Positions 1-8,709 of a stretch of DNA of 32,512 nucleotides are shown in pieces. Below the pieces are notes generated by a model, which had not been told where the DNA came from, searched no databases, and worked only from the letters and a program-made list of their open reading frames with translations. Position 1 is the first letter of the stretch, and every line of letters begins with the position of its first letter. Source of the DNA: CAYPEL01 sp964409635 (lineage in GTDB: Bacteria > Pseudomonadota > Gammaproteobacteria > DSM-19610). The stretch spans positions 1 through 32,512 of the forward strand of contig CAYPEL010000010.1 of assembly GCA_964409635.1 (NCBI GenBank), given 5' to 3'. Both the position numbers and the translations under genes were made by a program.

Positions 1-1053
1 CGCATTTGCGACGTTGATGCCATTATTGACAGAGCCGCCTGCGCCCGCGTTGCCACCGCTACCGTTTGCGCTGTTGTTGCCGTTATTGGAGCTGCCGCCA
101 TTACCCGCTGCTGCACCATCAGCTAGATTGGTTCCACTGGCTGTCGTACCGCCTGCGCCACCCGCTGCACCGTTACCACCATCAGCGGTATTAGTGCCGT
201 TGCTAGGCACACCACCGTCAGCATTTGCAGATGCGCTGGTGTCACCTGTTGCAACGCCCCCGGCGCCACCGTTAGCGTCACCATCACCGCTCGCCAGGCC
301 GCCAACTCCGCCGGCATTATCAGCGCCGCCATTGGCATCGCCGTTGCTAACATTAATCGCGCCACCGTTACCACCATTACCACCGTATGAGTCACCAGCC
401 CCGTCGGCATTGCCGCCATTACCGTCTCCGCCGTTGCCACCATTTGCAGAGCCACTGACGCTGATAACGCCACCGTCTCCGCCAGCACCGCCATTACTGC
501 CATTGGCCTGGCCGCCGTCGCCACCATTGCCACCAAGCGCACCGTTACCGCCGAGTCCGCCCGTTATATTAATGGGTGCGCCGGTAATGTTAGCTTCAAG
601 TGTTTGGTACGAAATGACTTCGGTCACATCGTTAAAAGACTCACTGTTGGCCGTGGCCGTACCGCCTGCGCCCGCTGTTGAGTGGCCTGCTGTGCCACCC
701 GCACCGCCGGTACTGGTGTTGTTGCCGTTTGCGGTGGCATCCTGGGTGGTTGAATTGATGTTGTCCTGAGTGTCTGAAGCGCCACTGCTGCCACTGTCAG
801 TATTTAATTGGCTGGTTGTGTTGGCATTATTGCTGTTACCGCTGCCATCACCCGTGGCATTGCCGCCGTTGGCATCCCCTCCGTTACCTGCATCACCGCC
901 ATCTGCAGTTGCAGATGCAGAGGAAGTAACGCTGTTTGTCTGGCTGCCGCCAAAATTGAATTTATTGATCGGGTTCGCTGACAAGCTGGCGGTGTAACCG
1001 AGCGCCAGTGTCAGTACCGATACACTGAGTACGTTTGAATGTAATTTTTTCAT
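1..1053 (-). CDS. Secreted Gly/Asn/Ala-rich repeat protein (partial, C-terminus beyond window)
   Basis: An uninterrupted minus-strand frame of 351 codons starts with ATG at 1053 and is still open at the left edge, so the C-terminus is missing. GGAG lies about 5 nt before the ATG. The N-terminus has a lysine-containing start (MKKLHSNVLS), a hydrophobic stretch to about residue 20, and a likely signal-peptidase site after LSA at about residue 26. The mature part is almost entirely Gly, Asn, Ala, Ser, Thr and Asp. From about residue 165 it becomes dense GGxGGxGG-type repeats with interspersed Asn and Asp, resembling PGRS-like or low-complexity surface proteins. There is no Cys after the signal peptide and very few aromatics. 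I do not recognise a named family; a secreted or surface structural role is inference. The apparent long frames on the opposite strand (Pro/Leu-rich) are shadows of this repeat. Confidence 0.75.
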   Translation of the reverse strand, partial: MKKLHSNVLSVSVLTLALGYTASLSANPINKFNFGGSQTNSVTSSASATADGGDAGNGGDANGGNATGDGSGNSNNANTTSQLNTDSGSSGASDTQDNINSTTQDATANGNNTSTGGAGGTAGHSTAGAGGTATANSESFNDVTEVISYQTLEANITGAPINITGGLGGNGALGGNGGDGGQANGSNGGAGGDGGVISVSGSANGGNGGDGNGGNADGAGDSYGGNGGNGGAINVSNGDANGGADNAGGVGGLASGDGDANGGAGGVATGDTSASANADGGVPSNGTNTADGGNGAAGGAGGTTASGTNLADGAAAGNGGSSNNGNNSANGSGGNAGAGGSVNNGINVANA

Positions 1054-1966
1054 GATTTCTCCATCTTTAAGGTTATTAACATCTAGGTTTGAATCATGCC
1101 CCTGAATCTCTGCGTCGGCTCTTAGTCACTGTGCAGCCTGTCAAAATTATTAATTTATTTGCACAATGGCTGTAAATAACGAAACGCGCTTATTTATATT
1201 GCCACCCGGGTGTTCCCAAAGGGCCAGGCGTGACCGGGCATACCAACTATATCAACTGTATTACTTAGCAATTACTTTGCCATTTTATGAATGCTAAATA
1301 TAAACAAAGTGTTATATTATTTTTACTAGATTTTTAGGGGATTATTTTTACAGCGACTGATAACCTTGTGATACAAAAAGGGGCTGTTGCAATTTGACGA
1401 CACTTTCCGGGTTGTCGATGCTGGGCAAGATCATCAGGCATGCGGGTGTAGTTAAATAATAACTTAAATTAAATGAATGACATAATGCAGATACAGTGTT
1501 GGAAAATAATGCTATTCGTGGCCGCGCTTAATTTTCAGTAAGTATTTATAGTAGTAAATAAGCTGTTATATTTAGTTAACAGTTTTAGTTATATAGCGGG
1601 TTAATTTACAAAAATATACTTTTAATATAAAGACTTGAAGTATTTTCTTAAACTGTTCCAAAAATGAAACAAACGTTCTTGGTCTTAACGAGGCTATTGT
1701 CATCGCTGTACCTGAATAAAAAACTGGGCTATGGTGTTTGCAAACACTAGAAAAATGATAATGAAAAAAGTTGCTTAGTAAAGCGGATGATAGAAGGCTT
1801 TTTAGGTGAAATTCAATGGAAGCTTTATTTAGATTTAACCTCGCAACCTAATACTGGCCTATAGGCAGTGTGTTGCATGTATCTAGTAAGCCGCAATCAG
1901 ATTTTACGGATTACAGACATTAGAGCTCTAGTGCCTTACCGTCATATTAAGCCTTGGGGGGTATAA
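1054..1966. other. Long AT-rich intergenic region with no convincing gene
   Basis: About 0.9 kb separates the divergently oriented Gly-rich and LysM genes. It is AT-rich, with several stretches of GTTATAT type around 1308-1320 and 1563-1600. Only very short ATG frames (18 and 28 codons, no ribosome binding site) are present, and I reject them. It probably holds the promoters of both flanking genes. A TTGACA hexamer on the minus strand at 1139-1144 could be a -35 box for the Gly-rich gene, but I see no good -10 at the right spacing. No tRNA, terminator or CRISPR-like repeat was seen. Confidence 0.5.
1734..1747. promoter_or_regulatory. Perfect 14-bp palindrome, possible operator
   Basis: GTGTTTGCAAACAC reads identically on both strands and lies in the empty region about 220 bp upstream of the LysM gene. 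Its size and symmetry fit a dimeric regulator site. No regulator is encoded nearby, so this is only a candidate. Confidence 0.25.
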
Positions 1967-2587
1967 ATGATGATAAAAAAATACATACTGCCAGTTATAT
2001 TGGTTGCGCTTGCCGGATCCGCTCAGAGTGAAGAGTCTTTTCTTTTAACCGATTTTGCAAATGAAATAGATGCTGAGTTGGGTGAGGTAAAATCTGCAGC
2101 AGCACCGCAGGCACCGACGTCCAACCCGGAGATGGAAGGCTGGACAGTTGATGGGTTTCTGAAATCCATTAATCGTGCCGGGTCGAAGGCCGGATCGCCG
2201 GTCGCTGTGCCGGTCGAAGATATCATCCGGGAAGCGGCCAAACGCAGTGCCCGTCAGGCACAAAAAAGTCCTTACCTGGATGCAGTCTCCGAAGAAGCCG
2301 GTGACTTGTCCGTCAATGCCATTGACACCAAAAATGTAAAAGGTCTGATCCGCAATATACCTTCCATTAGCAGAATTGAGTACAGTGAAAATATGCTGGA
2401 AATTGGTGGGCGTGTTATTCGTGATGGTTATATTACCGTGAGAGAAGGTGATTCCCTGTCGTTAATTGCGGTTCAGGTGTATGGTGATGCTCAGCGTTAC
2501 GACAGGATTTTTGAGGCTAATCAGAATTTGCTAACAGACCCCGATGTCGTCACCGTGGGTATTAAACTGTTTATACCCATTCAATAA
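1967..2587 (+). CDS. Exported LysM-domain protein
   Basis: A 206-residue protein with an N-terminal signal peptide (MMIKKYILPVILVALAGSAQ). Residues about 155-206 form a LysM domain: YITVREGDSLSLIAVQVYGD followed by an asparagine-containing helix (FEANQNLL) and a final KLFIP segment. LysM domains bind N-acetylglucosamine-containing glycans such as peptidoglycan, so the protein is probably periplasmic or envelope-attached. A GGGGGG run lies about 5 nt before the ATG pair at 1967/1970. Residues 58-68 carry a GW-x4-F-L-K-S-I motif, and a YLDAV-x-EEA motif follows; both recur in the next gene. The spacing of 116 nt to the next gene on the same strand suggests functional linkage. The middle region (residues about 25-150) matches no domain I recognise. 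Confidence 0.8.
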   Translation: MMIKKYILPVILVALAGSAQSEESFLLTDFANEIDAELGEVKSAAAPQAPTSNPEMEGWTVDGFLKSINRAGSKAGSPVAVPVEDIIREAAKRSARQAQKSPYLDAVSEEAGDLSVNAIDTKNVKGLIRNIPSISRIEYSENMLEIGGRVIRDGYITVREGDSLSLIAVQVYGDAQRYDRIFEANQNLLTDPDVVTVGIKLFIPIQ

Positions 2588-2703
2588 ACTATAAATAACG
2601 AAAGTGGCCATCTACAGAGGTCTCTAAATACTTTATTTGCCTGACTGCCGGTGCAGTAGTTATAGAATGTATAACGGATGGAAGGCATTATTTTCCGGTT
2701 GCT

Positions 2704-5082
2704 ATGTTAATGAGTTATTTTTCTGAATTTTCATCTGGGCGTATATGCCCGCCGAATGCAGGTCATCCGCTGATCGCCTGGTTGCTGCTTATCTCACTGT
2801 TAGCGGGTTGTACCGCGAATGTGCGTGACCAGAATGCACTTGTTTCTGCGGCGTCGATAGGTGATGCCAATATCGTTACCCAGCTGTTAGGCGCAGGTGC
2901 GAATCCCGATATACGTTTGAAAGATGGCACAACGCCATTATTTATGGCGGCCCAGCAAGGGCACACAAAAGTCGTTAAATTACTGCTCAGTGCGCGCGCC
3001 AATCCTAACGCAAGAGGTTATAAGAGCGCCACACCCTTGATTATTGCAGCAAGTGTGGGGCATAAGAGTATTGTCGACTTGCTACTCGAGAACCGGGCGG
3101 CGGTCGACGTTGGCCGGGATGATAAGTCAACCGCGCTCTATATGGCATCGCAGAGTGGGTATATCAACATTGTCAGACAATTGCTTGCAGCGGGTGCGAA
3201 GGTGAACAAGCCGGCTTACAAGGGTGCGACAGCTTTGTTTATTGCCGCACAAACGGGCCACCATAGTATTGCGGAAGAATTGGCTAAAAAGGGCGCGGAT
3301 GTCAATGTTGTGCTATCAAACGGCAGCACACCGCTTATTGCAGCAGCCCTAAAAGGGCATGTGAGCGTGACCAATGTTTTGCTGGCCTATGGGGCTGACA
3401 TAGGGCATAAAAATCAGCGTGGTCAGGATGCCATGCAAGTGGCAAAAAAGGAGGCCCATCCTGAATTGCTGGCGATTTTAACAAAGGCGGATGCCCGGAT
3501 TCGCATGCAGAAAAAGATTGCCCGCGAAAAGGCCGCTGCGGCGCCTCCAGTTGCAAAGCAAACCCTTGCGGCTCAGGTTGCGCAAAAGAAAATTGATACA
3601 CCGATGCAGACAGTTGTGCAGCCAACAATACAACGCACCAGTCAAGCCACACAGCCACCCCCTGTGGTAGCCAATAAAACTGAAGCGGCCGGTGCTGCCC
3701 GTCAGGTGGCTAAACCACAAATGGAACAAACAGTGATCAAAGCCCAAACAGTTGTTAAGTCACCTGTTGCAGCGCCGGCCGCCAAGGCGCAGGTTATGGA
3801 TAATAAAACACCTGTACCAGGCAAAGCCGTACAGCCGCCGTCAATACAGCGTTCTGCTCAAACGCCGCGCCCCCAGGTGGTGGATAAAAAACCAGTTGCT
3901 GTTGCAGGTGTCTCTAGCCCGTTAGAAAAACCTGCATCAACTACCGCTGAGAGTAGTGGTACGCTTTCGATTGCTGATCTCATTCAACAACAGGTTACAG
4001 CGGCTGTTGTAAGCGCCAGCACTGGCGTATCGATTGAGGAGAAACCTGGCATCATTTTGGCTTCAATTCCTAAAGTTTCAGGCTCTCAAGCGGCAGAACA
4101 AAAAGAGACGCCTGAAGAAGAATACCAAGGCGAGACAGTATCACCACCCGTAGTATTGGCGCTCGCCGATCCTGCTAATGGCGACACAACCGCTAATGAA
4201 GTACCTGTAGCCAATAAGCTGAATCACTCCAATGCCACTCCTACAGTGGAGGATGCGGTTTTATTGGAGAATCAGCCCCAACCGGATGTTGAAGAGGCTG
4301 AATCAGAAATAGATGACCGTGAGTTTAATAATGACCCTTCTGCCTTTGGCTGGTCAGCAGAAAAATTTGTGCGTTCTGTTGAGGAATTAAGCAATATACG
4401 CCAGGATCCGCCACGGCCTCAGGTTGCAGACTCTTCTGCATTAACACAGGCGTTGACGCAGGCAGAAGCGCAAAGCGGGCAGCCAGTCGACGGCACTTAT
4501 TTATATTCAGTTCTGGGTGAAGCAGAAGCGGATGGTCTTGAACAAAAGCCTGCTGAAAAAATTCAAACGGCCAGTCATTCAGCTGCGGTAGAACGCAAGC
4601 CAATAGCGATTATACGTGATGTGGTAGTTCCGGACGGCTTCAAGGATAAGGCTGGCAGTATGCCCGGTAACTCAGATGATTCATCACAGGCTGAACAGCC
4701 CGCAACCGGTGTTGTATATCGCACCGCATTACTATTAATAAGGGGTAAGCAATATGCGAAAGGTGCAAGTGCGATGGAGGCATTCTTAGCACAGCACCCA
4801 AATGACAAACTTGTACCGAATGCGCACTACTGGTCAGGTGTTGCTGTTTATGCTCAAGGTAGATTTAAACAGGCAGCCTCGAAATTCCTGGCCTTATACA
4901 AGCAGTATCCGCGGCATGATAAAGCCCCGGATGGATTGCTGAATCTGGCAAGGTCATTGAGCGCTCTGGAAAGAAACGCGGCGGCATGCACTACCTTGCA
5001 AAAAATACAGTCAGAGTACCCCGCTGCCCAATCCCGGCTCGAAGCGGTCGTAGACGGTGTTTCAGACAGGGTATGTCCATGA
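2704..5082 (+). CDS. Ankyrin-repeat lipoprotein with CpoB/YbgF-like TPR C-terminus
   Basis: A 792-residue protein in four parts. Residues 1-36 are a lipoprotein signal with a long N-region, a hydrophobic core and lipobox LAGC (Cys36). Residues about 44-262 hold six to seven ankyrin repeats with the usual TPL and GH-x-x-V-x-x-LL spacing. A long Ala/Pro/Gln/Lys-rich linker (about 265-540) recalls the extended linker of TolA-like proteins. Residues 549-559 repeat the GW-x4-F-x-[KR]-S motif of the upstream LysM protein. Residues about 669-792 are a TPR block (YRTALLLIRGKQYAKG, NAHYWSGVAVYAQGRF, ending VCP) of the CpoB/YbgF C-terminal type, a family that coordinates peptidoglycan synthesis with outer-membrane constriction. 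Envelope scaffolding is the likely role. The start is uncertain because the ribosome site is weak; a second in-frame ATG is at 2710. Confidence 0.78.
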   Translation: MLMSYFSEFSSGRICPPNAGHPLIAWLLLISLLAGCTANVRDQNALVSAASIGDANIVTQLLGAGANPDIRLKDGTTPLFMAAQQGHTKVVKLLLSARANPNARGYKSATPLIIAASVGHKSIVDLLLENRAAVDVGRDDKSTALYMASQSGYINIVRQLLAAGAKVNKPAYKGATALFIAAQTGHHSIAEELAKKGADVNVVLSNGSTPLIAAALKGHVSVTNVLLAYGADIGHKNQRGQDAMQVAKKEAHPELLAILTKADARIRMQKKIAREKAAAAPPVAKQTLAAQVAQKKIDTPMQTVVQPTIQRTSQATQPPPVVANKTEAAGAARQVAKPQMEQTVIKAQTVVKSPVAAPAAKAQVMDNKTPVPGKAVQPPSIQRSAQTPRPQVVDKKPVAVAGVSSPLEKPASTTAESSGTLSIADLIQQQVTAAVVSASTGVSIEEKPGIILASIPKVSGSQAAEQKETPEEEYQGETVSPPVVLALADPANGDTTANEVPVANKLNHSNATPTVEDAVLLENQPQPDVEEAESEIDDREFNNDPSAFGWSAEKFVRSVEELSNIRQDPPRPQVADSSALTQALTQAEAQSGQPVDGTYLYSVLGEAEADGLEQKPAEKIQTASHSAAVERKPIAIIRDVVVPDGFKDKAGSMPGNSDDSSQAEQPATGVVYRTALLLIRGKQYAKGASAMEAFLAQHPNDKLVPNAHYWSGVAVYAQGRFKQAASKFLALYKQYPRHDKAPDGLLNLARSLSALERNAAACTTLQKIQSEYPAAQSRLEAVVDGVSDRVCP

Positions 5083-5125
5083 CAGCGCATGGTTTTATGC
5101 TTTAACCAAGTAGGTAGATTTTTCT

Positions 5126-5149
5126 CTGTAGGGTCGAATTCATTCGACC
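5126..5149 (+). repeat. REP-like element (GTAG head plus hairpin)
   Basis: A GTAG tetranucleotide is followed by a perfect hairpin: 8-bp arms GGTCGAAT and ATTCGACC around a TC loop (5132-5149). GTAG followed by a palindrome is the pattern of GTAG-class REP sequences in gammaproteobacteria. The copy lies just downstream of the ankyrin lipoprotein gene, a typical REP position. A transcript of it could also act as a weak stem-loop stabilising the upstream mRNA 3' end. Confidence 0.5.
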
Positions 5150-5361
5150 ACCAACCCTCTCCCAACCCGAATATGCTGCAAACTGAGTAAATAAGAAGCT
5201 TACCTGAAAGACGGCATCCTAAATAAATAACCACCGGAATATAAAGACTTGTTACAAGCTTCCGATATGATTGATGCAAGCTCCCGTTGGCCAGTGACTG
5301 GCAAGTACGGAGCCAGATTTAAGACAGGTAATAATTCGAGATCCCCAATGGAAAAGGGTAA

Positions 5362-6783
5362 ATGTCAGTAGCCAGGACAAATTTTGAACTGTTGATAGTC
5401 GGTGGAGGTGTCACCGGTACGGCATTATTATATGCAGCAAGCCGTTATTCATCTTTGCAGCGCATTGGCCTGATCGAAAAATACTCGCGCTTGGCAAGCG
5501 TGAATTCCTGTGGCCGGCAGAATAGCCAGACATTACATTGTGGCGATATAGAAACCAACTACACGCTGGAAAAAGCGCTGCATGTCAAACAGGCCGCTGA
5601 TATGATTGTGAATTATTCGTGCCGCCAGGATAACCCGGATAGTCTTGTTAAACGCTATCCAAAAATGGTGCTCGGTGTGGGCGATGAAGAATGTGCGGTA
5701 ATTGCGCAACGCTATGAAATATTTGGTTCTCACTATCCTTCCATGCAGCTGCTGGATGCTTCACGCATTGCAGAAATTGAACCCAAAGTTGCATTATTAA
5801 ATTCCCATCCTCGAGCTGAACATATTGCAGCGATGGGGTCGGTTGATGACTATACTGCTGTTGATTTTGGCGCTCTGGCCAGGTCGTTTGTGCAGTCTGC
5901 CCAAGCTGCAGATAACAAGCAGGTACAAGTACAGTTGGATACCCAGGTCAGATCGATAGTATTTATCCGCGATCATTTTCAGGTCACGACAGACAAGGGC
6001 AAGTTGACTGCTGGTGCGGTGGTAGTCTCGGCAGGCGGGTATAGCCTGTTGCTGGCGCACCAGATGGGTTATGGATTGGGGTATTCAGTCTTTCCGATGG
6101 CGGGCAGTTTTTATTTCACACCGCGTGTGCTCAACGGTAAAGTGTATACCGTGCAGAATGATAAATTGCCTTTTGCGGCGATTCACGGAGATCCGGACAT
6201 ACTGGAAGGTAACGCGACCCGATTTGGTCCTACCGCATTATTTCAGCCCTTGCTGGAACGCTACAATTACCGCAGCATGGCCGGATTTTTCAGCGTGCTT
6301 AAGCTGGACAAAGATGTACTGGCTACAATGTACAAGCTTATGAAAGAGCCTGTTATCCGCAATTATGTTTTAAAAAACAGCTTATACGAAGTGCCCTTAC
6401 TGAGGCGCTATCTGTTCCTGAAAGCGGCACAGAAAATTGTGCCGTCTTTACAACTTAAGGATGTACGCTATGCCCGTGGCTTCGGTGGTTTGCGCCCGCA
6501 ACTTGTCGACCGGAAAAAACGCGAATTGCTATTAGGTGAAGCCAGGGTCGATGCAGGCGATGGTATTATTTTCAACATGACGCCATCCCCTGGCGCCACC
6601 AGTTGTTTGCAAAATGCACGCACAGACCTGACGTCAGTGTGCCGGTATCTCGGCGAGGAATTTGAAGATGGGCAGTTTACTGAAGAGCTTTGCGGAGGGG
6701 ATGCAATAGCACAACGCTATCAGAATTCAAATACCTGCGCAGCGCAAAATGAAACTCCGAAAGAACTACCTATAGTCGAGTAA
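5362..6783 (+). CDS. mqo: Malate:quinone oxidoreductase, epsilonproteobacterial-like type
   Basis: A 473-residue FAD-dependent enzyme. It oxidises malate to oxaloacetate and passes electrons to the quinone pool at the inner face of the membrane. An N-terminal dinucleotide-binding motif (LLIVGGGVTGTA) begins at about residue 10. Further conserved blocks are NSQTLHCGDIETNYT, AGSFYF, GKVYTVQN-x-KLPFAA-x-HGDPD, RFGPTAL and the C-terminal FNMTPSPGATSCLQNA. These match from memory the Helicobacter/Campylobacter Mqo subgroup rather than the longer E. coli-type Mqo. A purine-rich GGAAAAGGG precedes the ATG. The stop overlaps the next start by one base (TAATG), so mqo and zapE are probably translationally coupled. 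Subgroup placement needs a tree, but the function call is firm. Confidence 0.9.
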   Translation: MSVARTNFELLIVGGGVTGTALLYAASRYSSLQRIGLIEKYSRLASVNSCGRQNSQTLHCGDIETNYTLEKALHVKQAADMIVNYSCRQDNPDSLVKRYPKMVLGVGDEECAVIAQRYEIFGSHYPSMQLLDASRIAEIEPKVALLNSHPRAEHIAAMGSVDDYTAVDFGALARSFVQSAQAADNKQVQVQLDTQVRSIVFIRDHFQVTTDKGKLTAGAVVVSAGGYSLLLAHQMGYGLGYSVFPMAGSFYFTPRVLNGKVYTVQNDKLPFAAIHGDPDILEGNATRFGPTALFQPLLERYNYRSMAGFFSVLKLDKDVLATMYKLMKEPVIRNYVLKNSLYEVPLLRRYLFLKAAQKIVPSLQLKDVRYARGFGGLRPQLVDRKKRELLLGEARVDAGDGIIFNMTPSPGATSCLQNARTDLTSVCRYLGEEFEDGQFTEELCGGDAIAQRYQNSNTCAAQNETPKELPIVE

Positions 6784-7889
6784 TGGGTAGCGATTCTGGC
6801 GTGCCGGTAGTAGCCTCTGATGCCCTGGTTGCAAGGGATGAGTCGCAGGCCCAGGCCATTAAACTGCTCAGGCAGATCGCTTCAGAATTACAATTCAGGA
6901 AAAGTCCCGAACCAAAAGGCGTTTTTTCACGCTTTTTTAAATCAGAAATTGAACCACCTGCACCACAAGGGCTGTATCTTTGGGGTGGTGTCGGGCGCGG
7001 CAAGACCTGGCTAATGGACAGGTTTTATCAGTCGGTGCCGATTGATGAAAAAGTACGCTTGCATTTTCACCGCTTCATTCAGTTACTGCACAAGGAGATG
7101 CAAGGCTTGCCGCCAGGAATAAATTCGCTGCAGGCTGTGGTGCAGCAATTTACAAAGCAATACCGTCTGTTATGCCTCGATGAATTTCAGGTTGGCGATA
7201 TTGGTGATGCCATGTTGCTGCAGGGTGTTTTAAAAAATATTTTTCATAGTAATGTGACCCTGGTAACGACGTCCAACCGGGAACCAAATCACCTCTATAA
7301 AGGGGGCGTACTCCAGGATCAGATGCTGCCTGCAATAAAATTACTCGAAAAGCACTGTAAAATATTTCATCTCGACGGCGCGGTTGACTACAGGCTGGCG
7401 CACAAAGCAGATAAACTGGATTGGTATATATTGACTGAGGATGAAAATGCAGAAAAGAAACTGGAAAACTGGTTCCGTGAATTATCTACAGGTGCTGTGC
7501 CGGCCGATAGCCGCCTGGAAATCAATAACCGGGTTTTACAGGCGCGTAAATTTTCTGCAAGCTGCGCCTGGTTTGAGTTTGAGCAACTGTGCATGGGGCC
7601 GCGGGCGGTGGGTGACTATATTCAGCTAGCCGAACGTTTCGGTGGCCTGATTATTTCATCGGTGCCGGTATTACACGAGGCATTGGAAAGTGCGGCCCGG
7701 CGTTTCATGAATCTGGTTGACGAACTGTATGACAGCCGGGTTCGTCTTGTGCTGTGTGCTGAAACTCAGCTGGAAGACTTGTATAGTGGCGATGCCTTGT
7801 CTTTTGAATTTCAGCGTACCTTGAGCCGTCTGTATGAGATGCAGTCCATCGCCTATTTAGACTTTAAGAAGGTGACCGGCAATGCCTGA
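6783..7889 (+). CDS. zapE: ZapE/AFG1-family cell-division ATPase
   Basis: A 368-residue AFG1-like P-loop ATPase. The Walker A motif GGVGRGKT is at residues 68-75 (Lys74), Walker B CLDEFQVGDIGDA has Asp133/Glu134, and a sensor-like TSNREP follows. The block LHFHRFIQLLHKEM is diagnostic for the family. In E. coli, ZapE associates with the division ring and is needed for division under low oxygen or heat. The start overlaps the mqo stop by one base and the end overlaps ppsR by 8 bases, so the three genes are one transcript. The link to the metabolic neighbours is positional only. Confidence 0.92.
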   Translation: MGSDSGVPVVASDALVARDESQAQAIKLLRQIASELQFRKSPEPKGVFSRFFKSEIEPPAPQGLYLWGGVGRGKTWLMDRFYQSVPIDEKVRLHFHRFIQLLHKEMQGLPPGINSLQAVVQQFTKQYRLLCLDEFQVGDIGDAMLLQGVLKNIFHSNVTLVTTSNREPNHLYKGGVLQDQMLPAIKLLEKHCKIFHLDGAVDYRLAHKADKLDWYILTEDENAEKKLENWFRELSTGAVPADSRLEINNRVLQARKFSASCAWFEFEQLCMGPRAVGDYIQLAERFGGLIISSVPVLHEALESAARRFMNLVDELYDSRVRLVLCAETQLEDLYSGDALSFEFQRTLSRLYEMQSIAYLDFKKVTGNA

Positions 7890-8709
7890 AATGCGGCATA
7901 TTTTTTATCTCTCTGATGGGACAGGTTTGACAGCGGAGGCCTATGGCAGCAGTTTGATTGCCCAGTTTCCAGGATTGAAATTTGAAAGTAGCCGTTTACC
8001 CTTTGTTGACTCTGAAAGCAGGGCCAGGGAAGTTGTAGATACAATCAAACAACAAATTGCCAAGACGCAAAGCCAGCCAATTATTTTCTGCACACTGGTT
8101 GACCCGGCTATCCAGGCTATGATTGCGGCTTCTGGAGCTTGTGTCATAGACCTTTTTCAAACCTTTATCGGCCCATTAGAACAAACTCTTGGCGTTGAGT
8201 CGGCGCATACTCAGGGTTTATCACACCGCGTGGTTGGTAAACAGGTCTACCAGGATCGATTGAATGCCATTGACTACGCATTACAACACGATGATGGCGT
8301 GCGGCCGGATCAGTACGCTGAAGCCGAGGTTGTACTGGTCGGTGTTTCGCGCTGCGGGAAAACGCCAACCAGTCTCTATATTGCCATGAATTTTTATATT
8401 AAGGCGGCAAACTATCCATTGACAGATGATGAGCTAGACCGGGATGTATTGCCGGAATTACTACGGCCCTGGAAGAACAAACTGGTGGGTCTTACCATCG
8501 AGCCGCGGCAATTAAGTACTATCCGCCAGCAGCGGCGCCCGGGTAGCGACTATGCGGCACTGGAGGTGTGTAAACGAGAAGTCAGATCAGCGGCGCAGAT
8601 TTTTATGCATGAAGGACTGCCGGTGCTGGATACGACAAATACCTCGATCGAAGAAATTGCCAGCCGGATATTAAAAGAAAAAGGCCTGATGAGATCAGTG
8701 GCGGGCTAG
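7882..8709 (+). CDS. ppsR: PEP synthase regulatory protein (bifunctional kinase/pyrophosphorylase)
   Basis: A 275-residue protein of the DUF299/PSRP family. It switches PEP synthase off by ADP-dependent threonine phosphorylation and on by Pi-dependent dephosphorylation. Evidence is the family N-terminus IFYLSDGTGLTAEAYG-x-SLIAQFP and the P-loop GVSRCGKTPTS at residues 154-164. Related PDRPs act on PPDK in plants and other bacteria, but a PEP synthase gene (12727-15093) lies nearby and no PPDK is present, which supports the PPS regulator call. It overlaps zapE by 8 bases. Usually ppsR sits beside ppsA, often divergently; here aceA, aceK and rraA lie in between. Confidence 0.92.
   Translation: MPEMRHIFYLSDGTGLTAEAYGSSLIAQFPGLKFESSRLPFVDSESRAREVVDTIKQQIAKTQSQPIIFCTLVDPAIQAMIAASGACVIDLFQTFIGPLEQTLGVESAHTQGLSHRVVGKQVYQDRLNAIDYALQHDDGVRPDQYAEAEVVLVGVSRCGKTPTSLYIAMNFYIKAANYPLTDDELDRDVLPELLRPWKNKLVGLTIEPRQLSTIRQQRRPGSDYAALEVCKREVRSAAQIFMHEGLPVLDTTNTSIEEIASRILKEKGLMRSVAG

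Noticed and set aside
1..770. Repetitive sequence that might suggest a CRISPR or satellite array
   Set aside because: The repetition is codon-level (Gly/Asn/Ala codons) without constant repeats and unique spacers.
14..997. Plus-strand Pro/Leu/Ala-rich frames of 251 and 75 residues
   Set aside because: They are antisense shadows of the GGN-type repeats in the minus-strand gene, which has a signal peptide and ribosome binding site.
1493..1747. Short ATG frames of 18 and 28 codons (for example ATG at 1664)
   Set aside because: No ribosome binding site, no recognisable sequence and AT-rich context; chance frames.
5166..5361. Possible small gene or RNA between the ankyrin lipoprotein and mqo
   Set aside because: Apart from the REP-like hairpin further upstream I find no ribosome site, coding pattern or stable fold.
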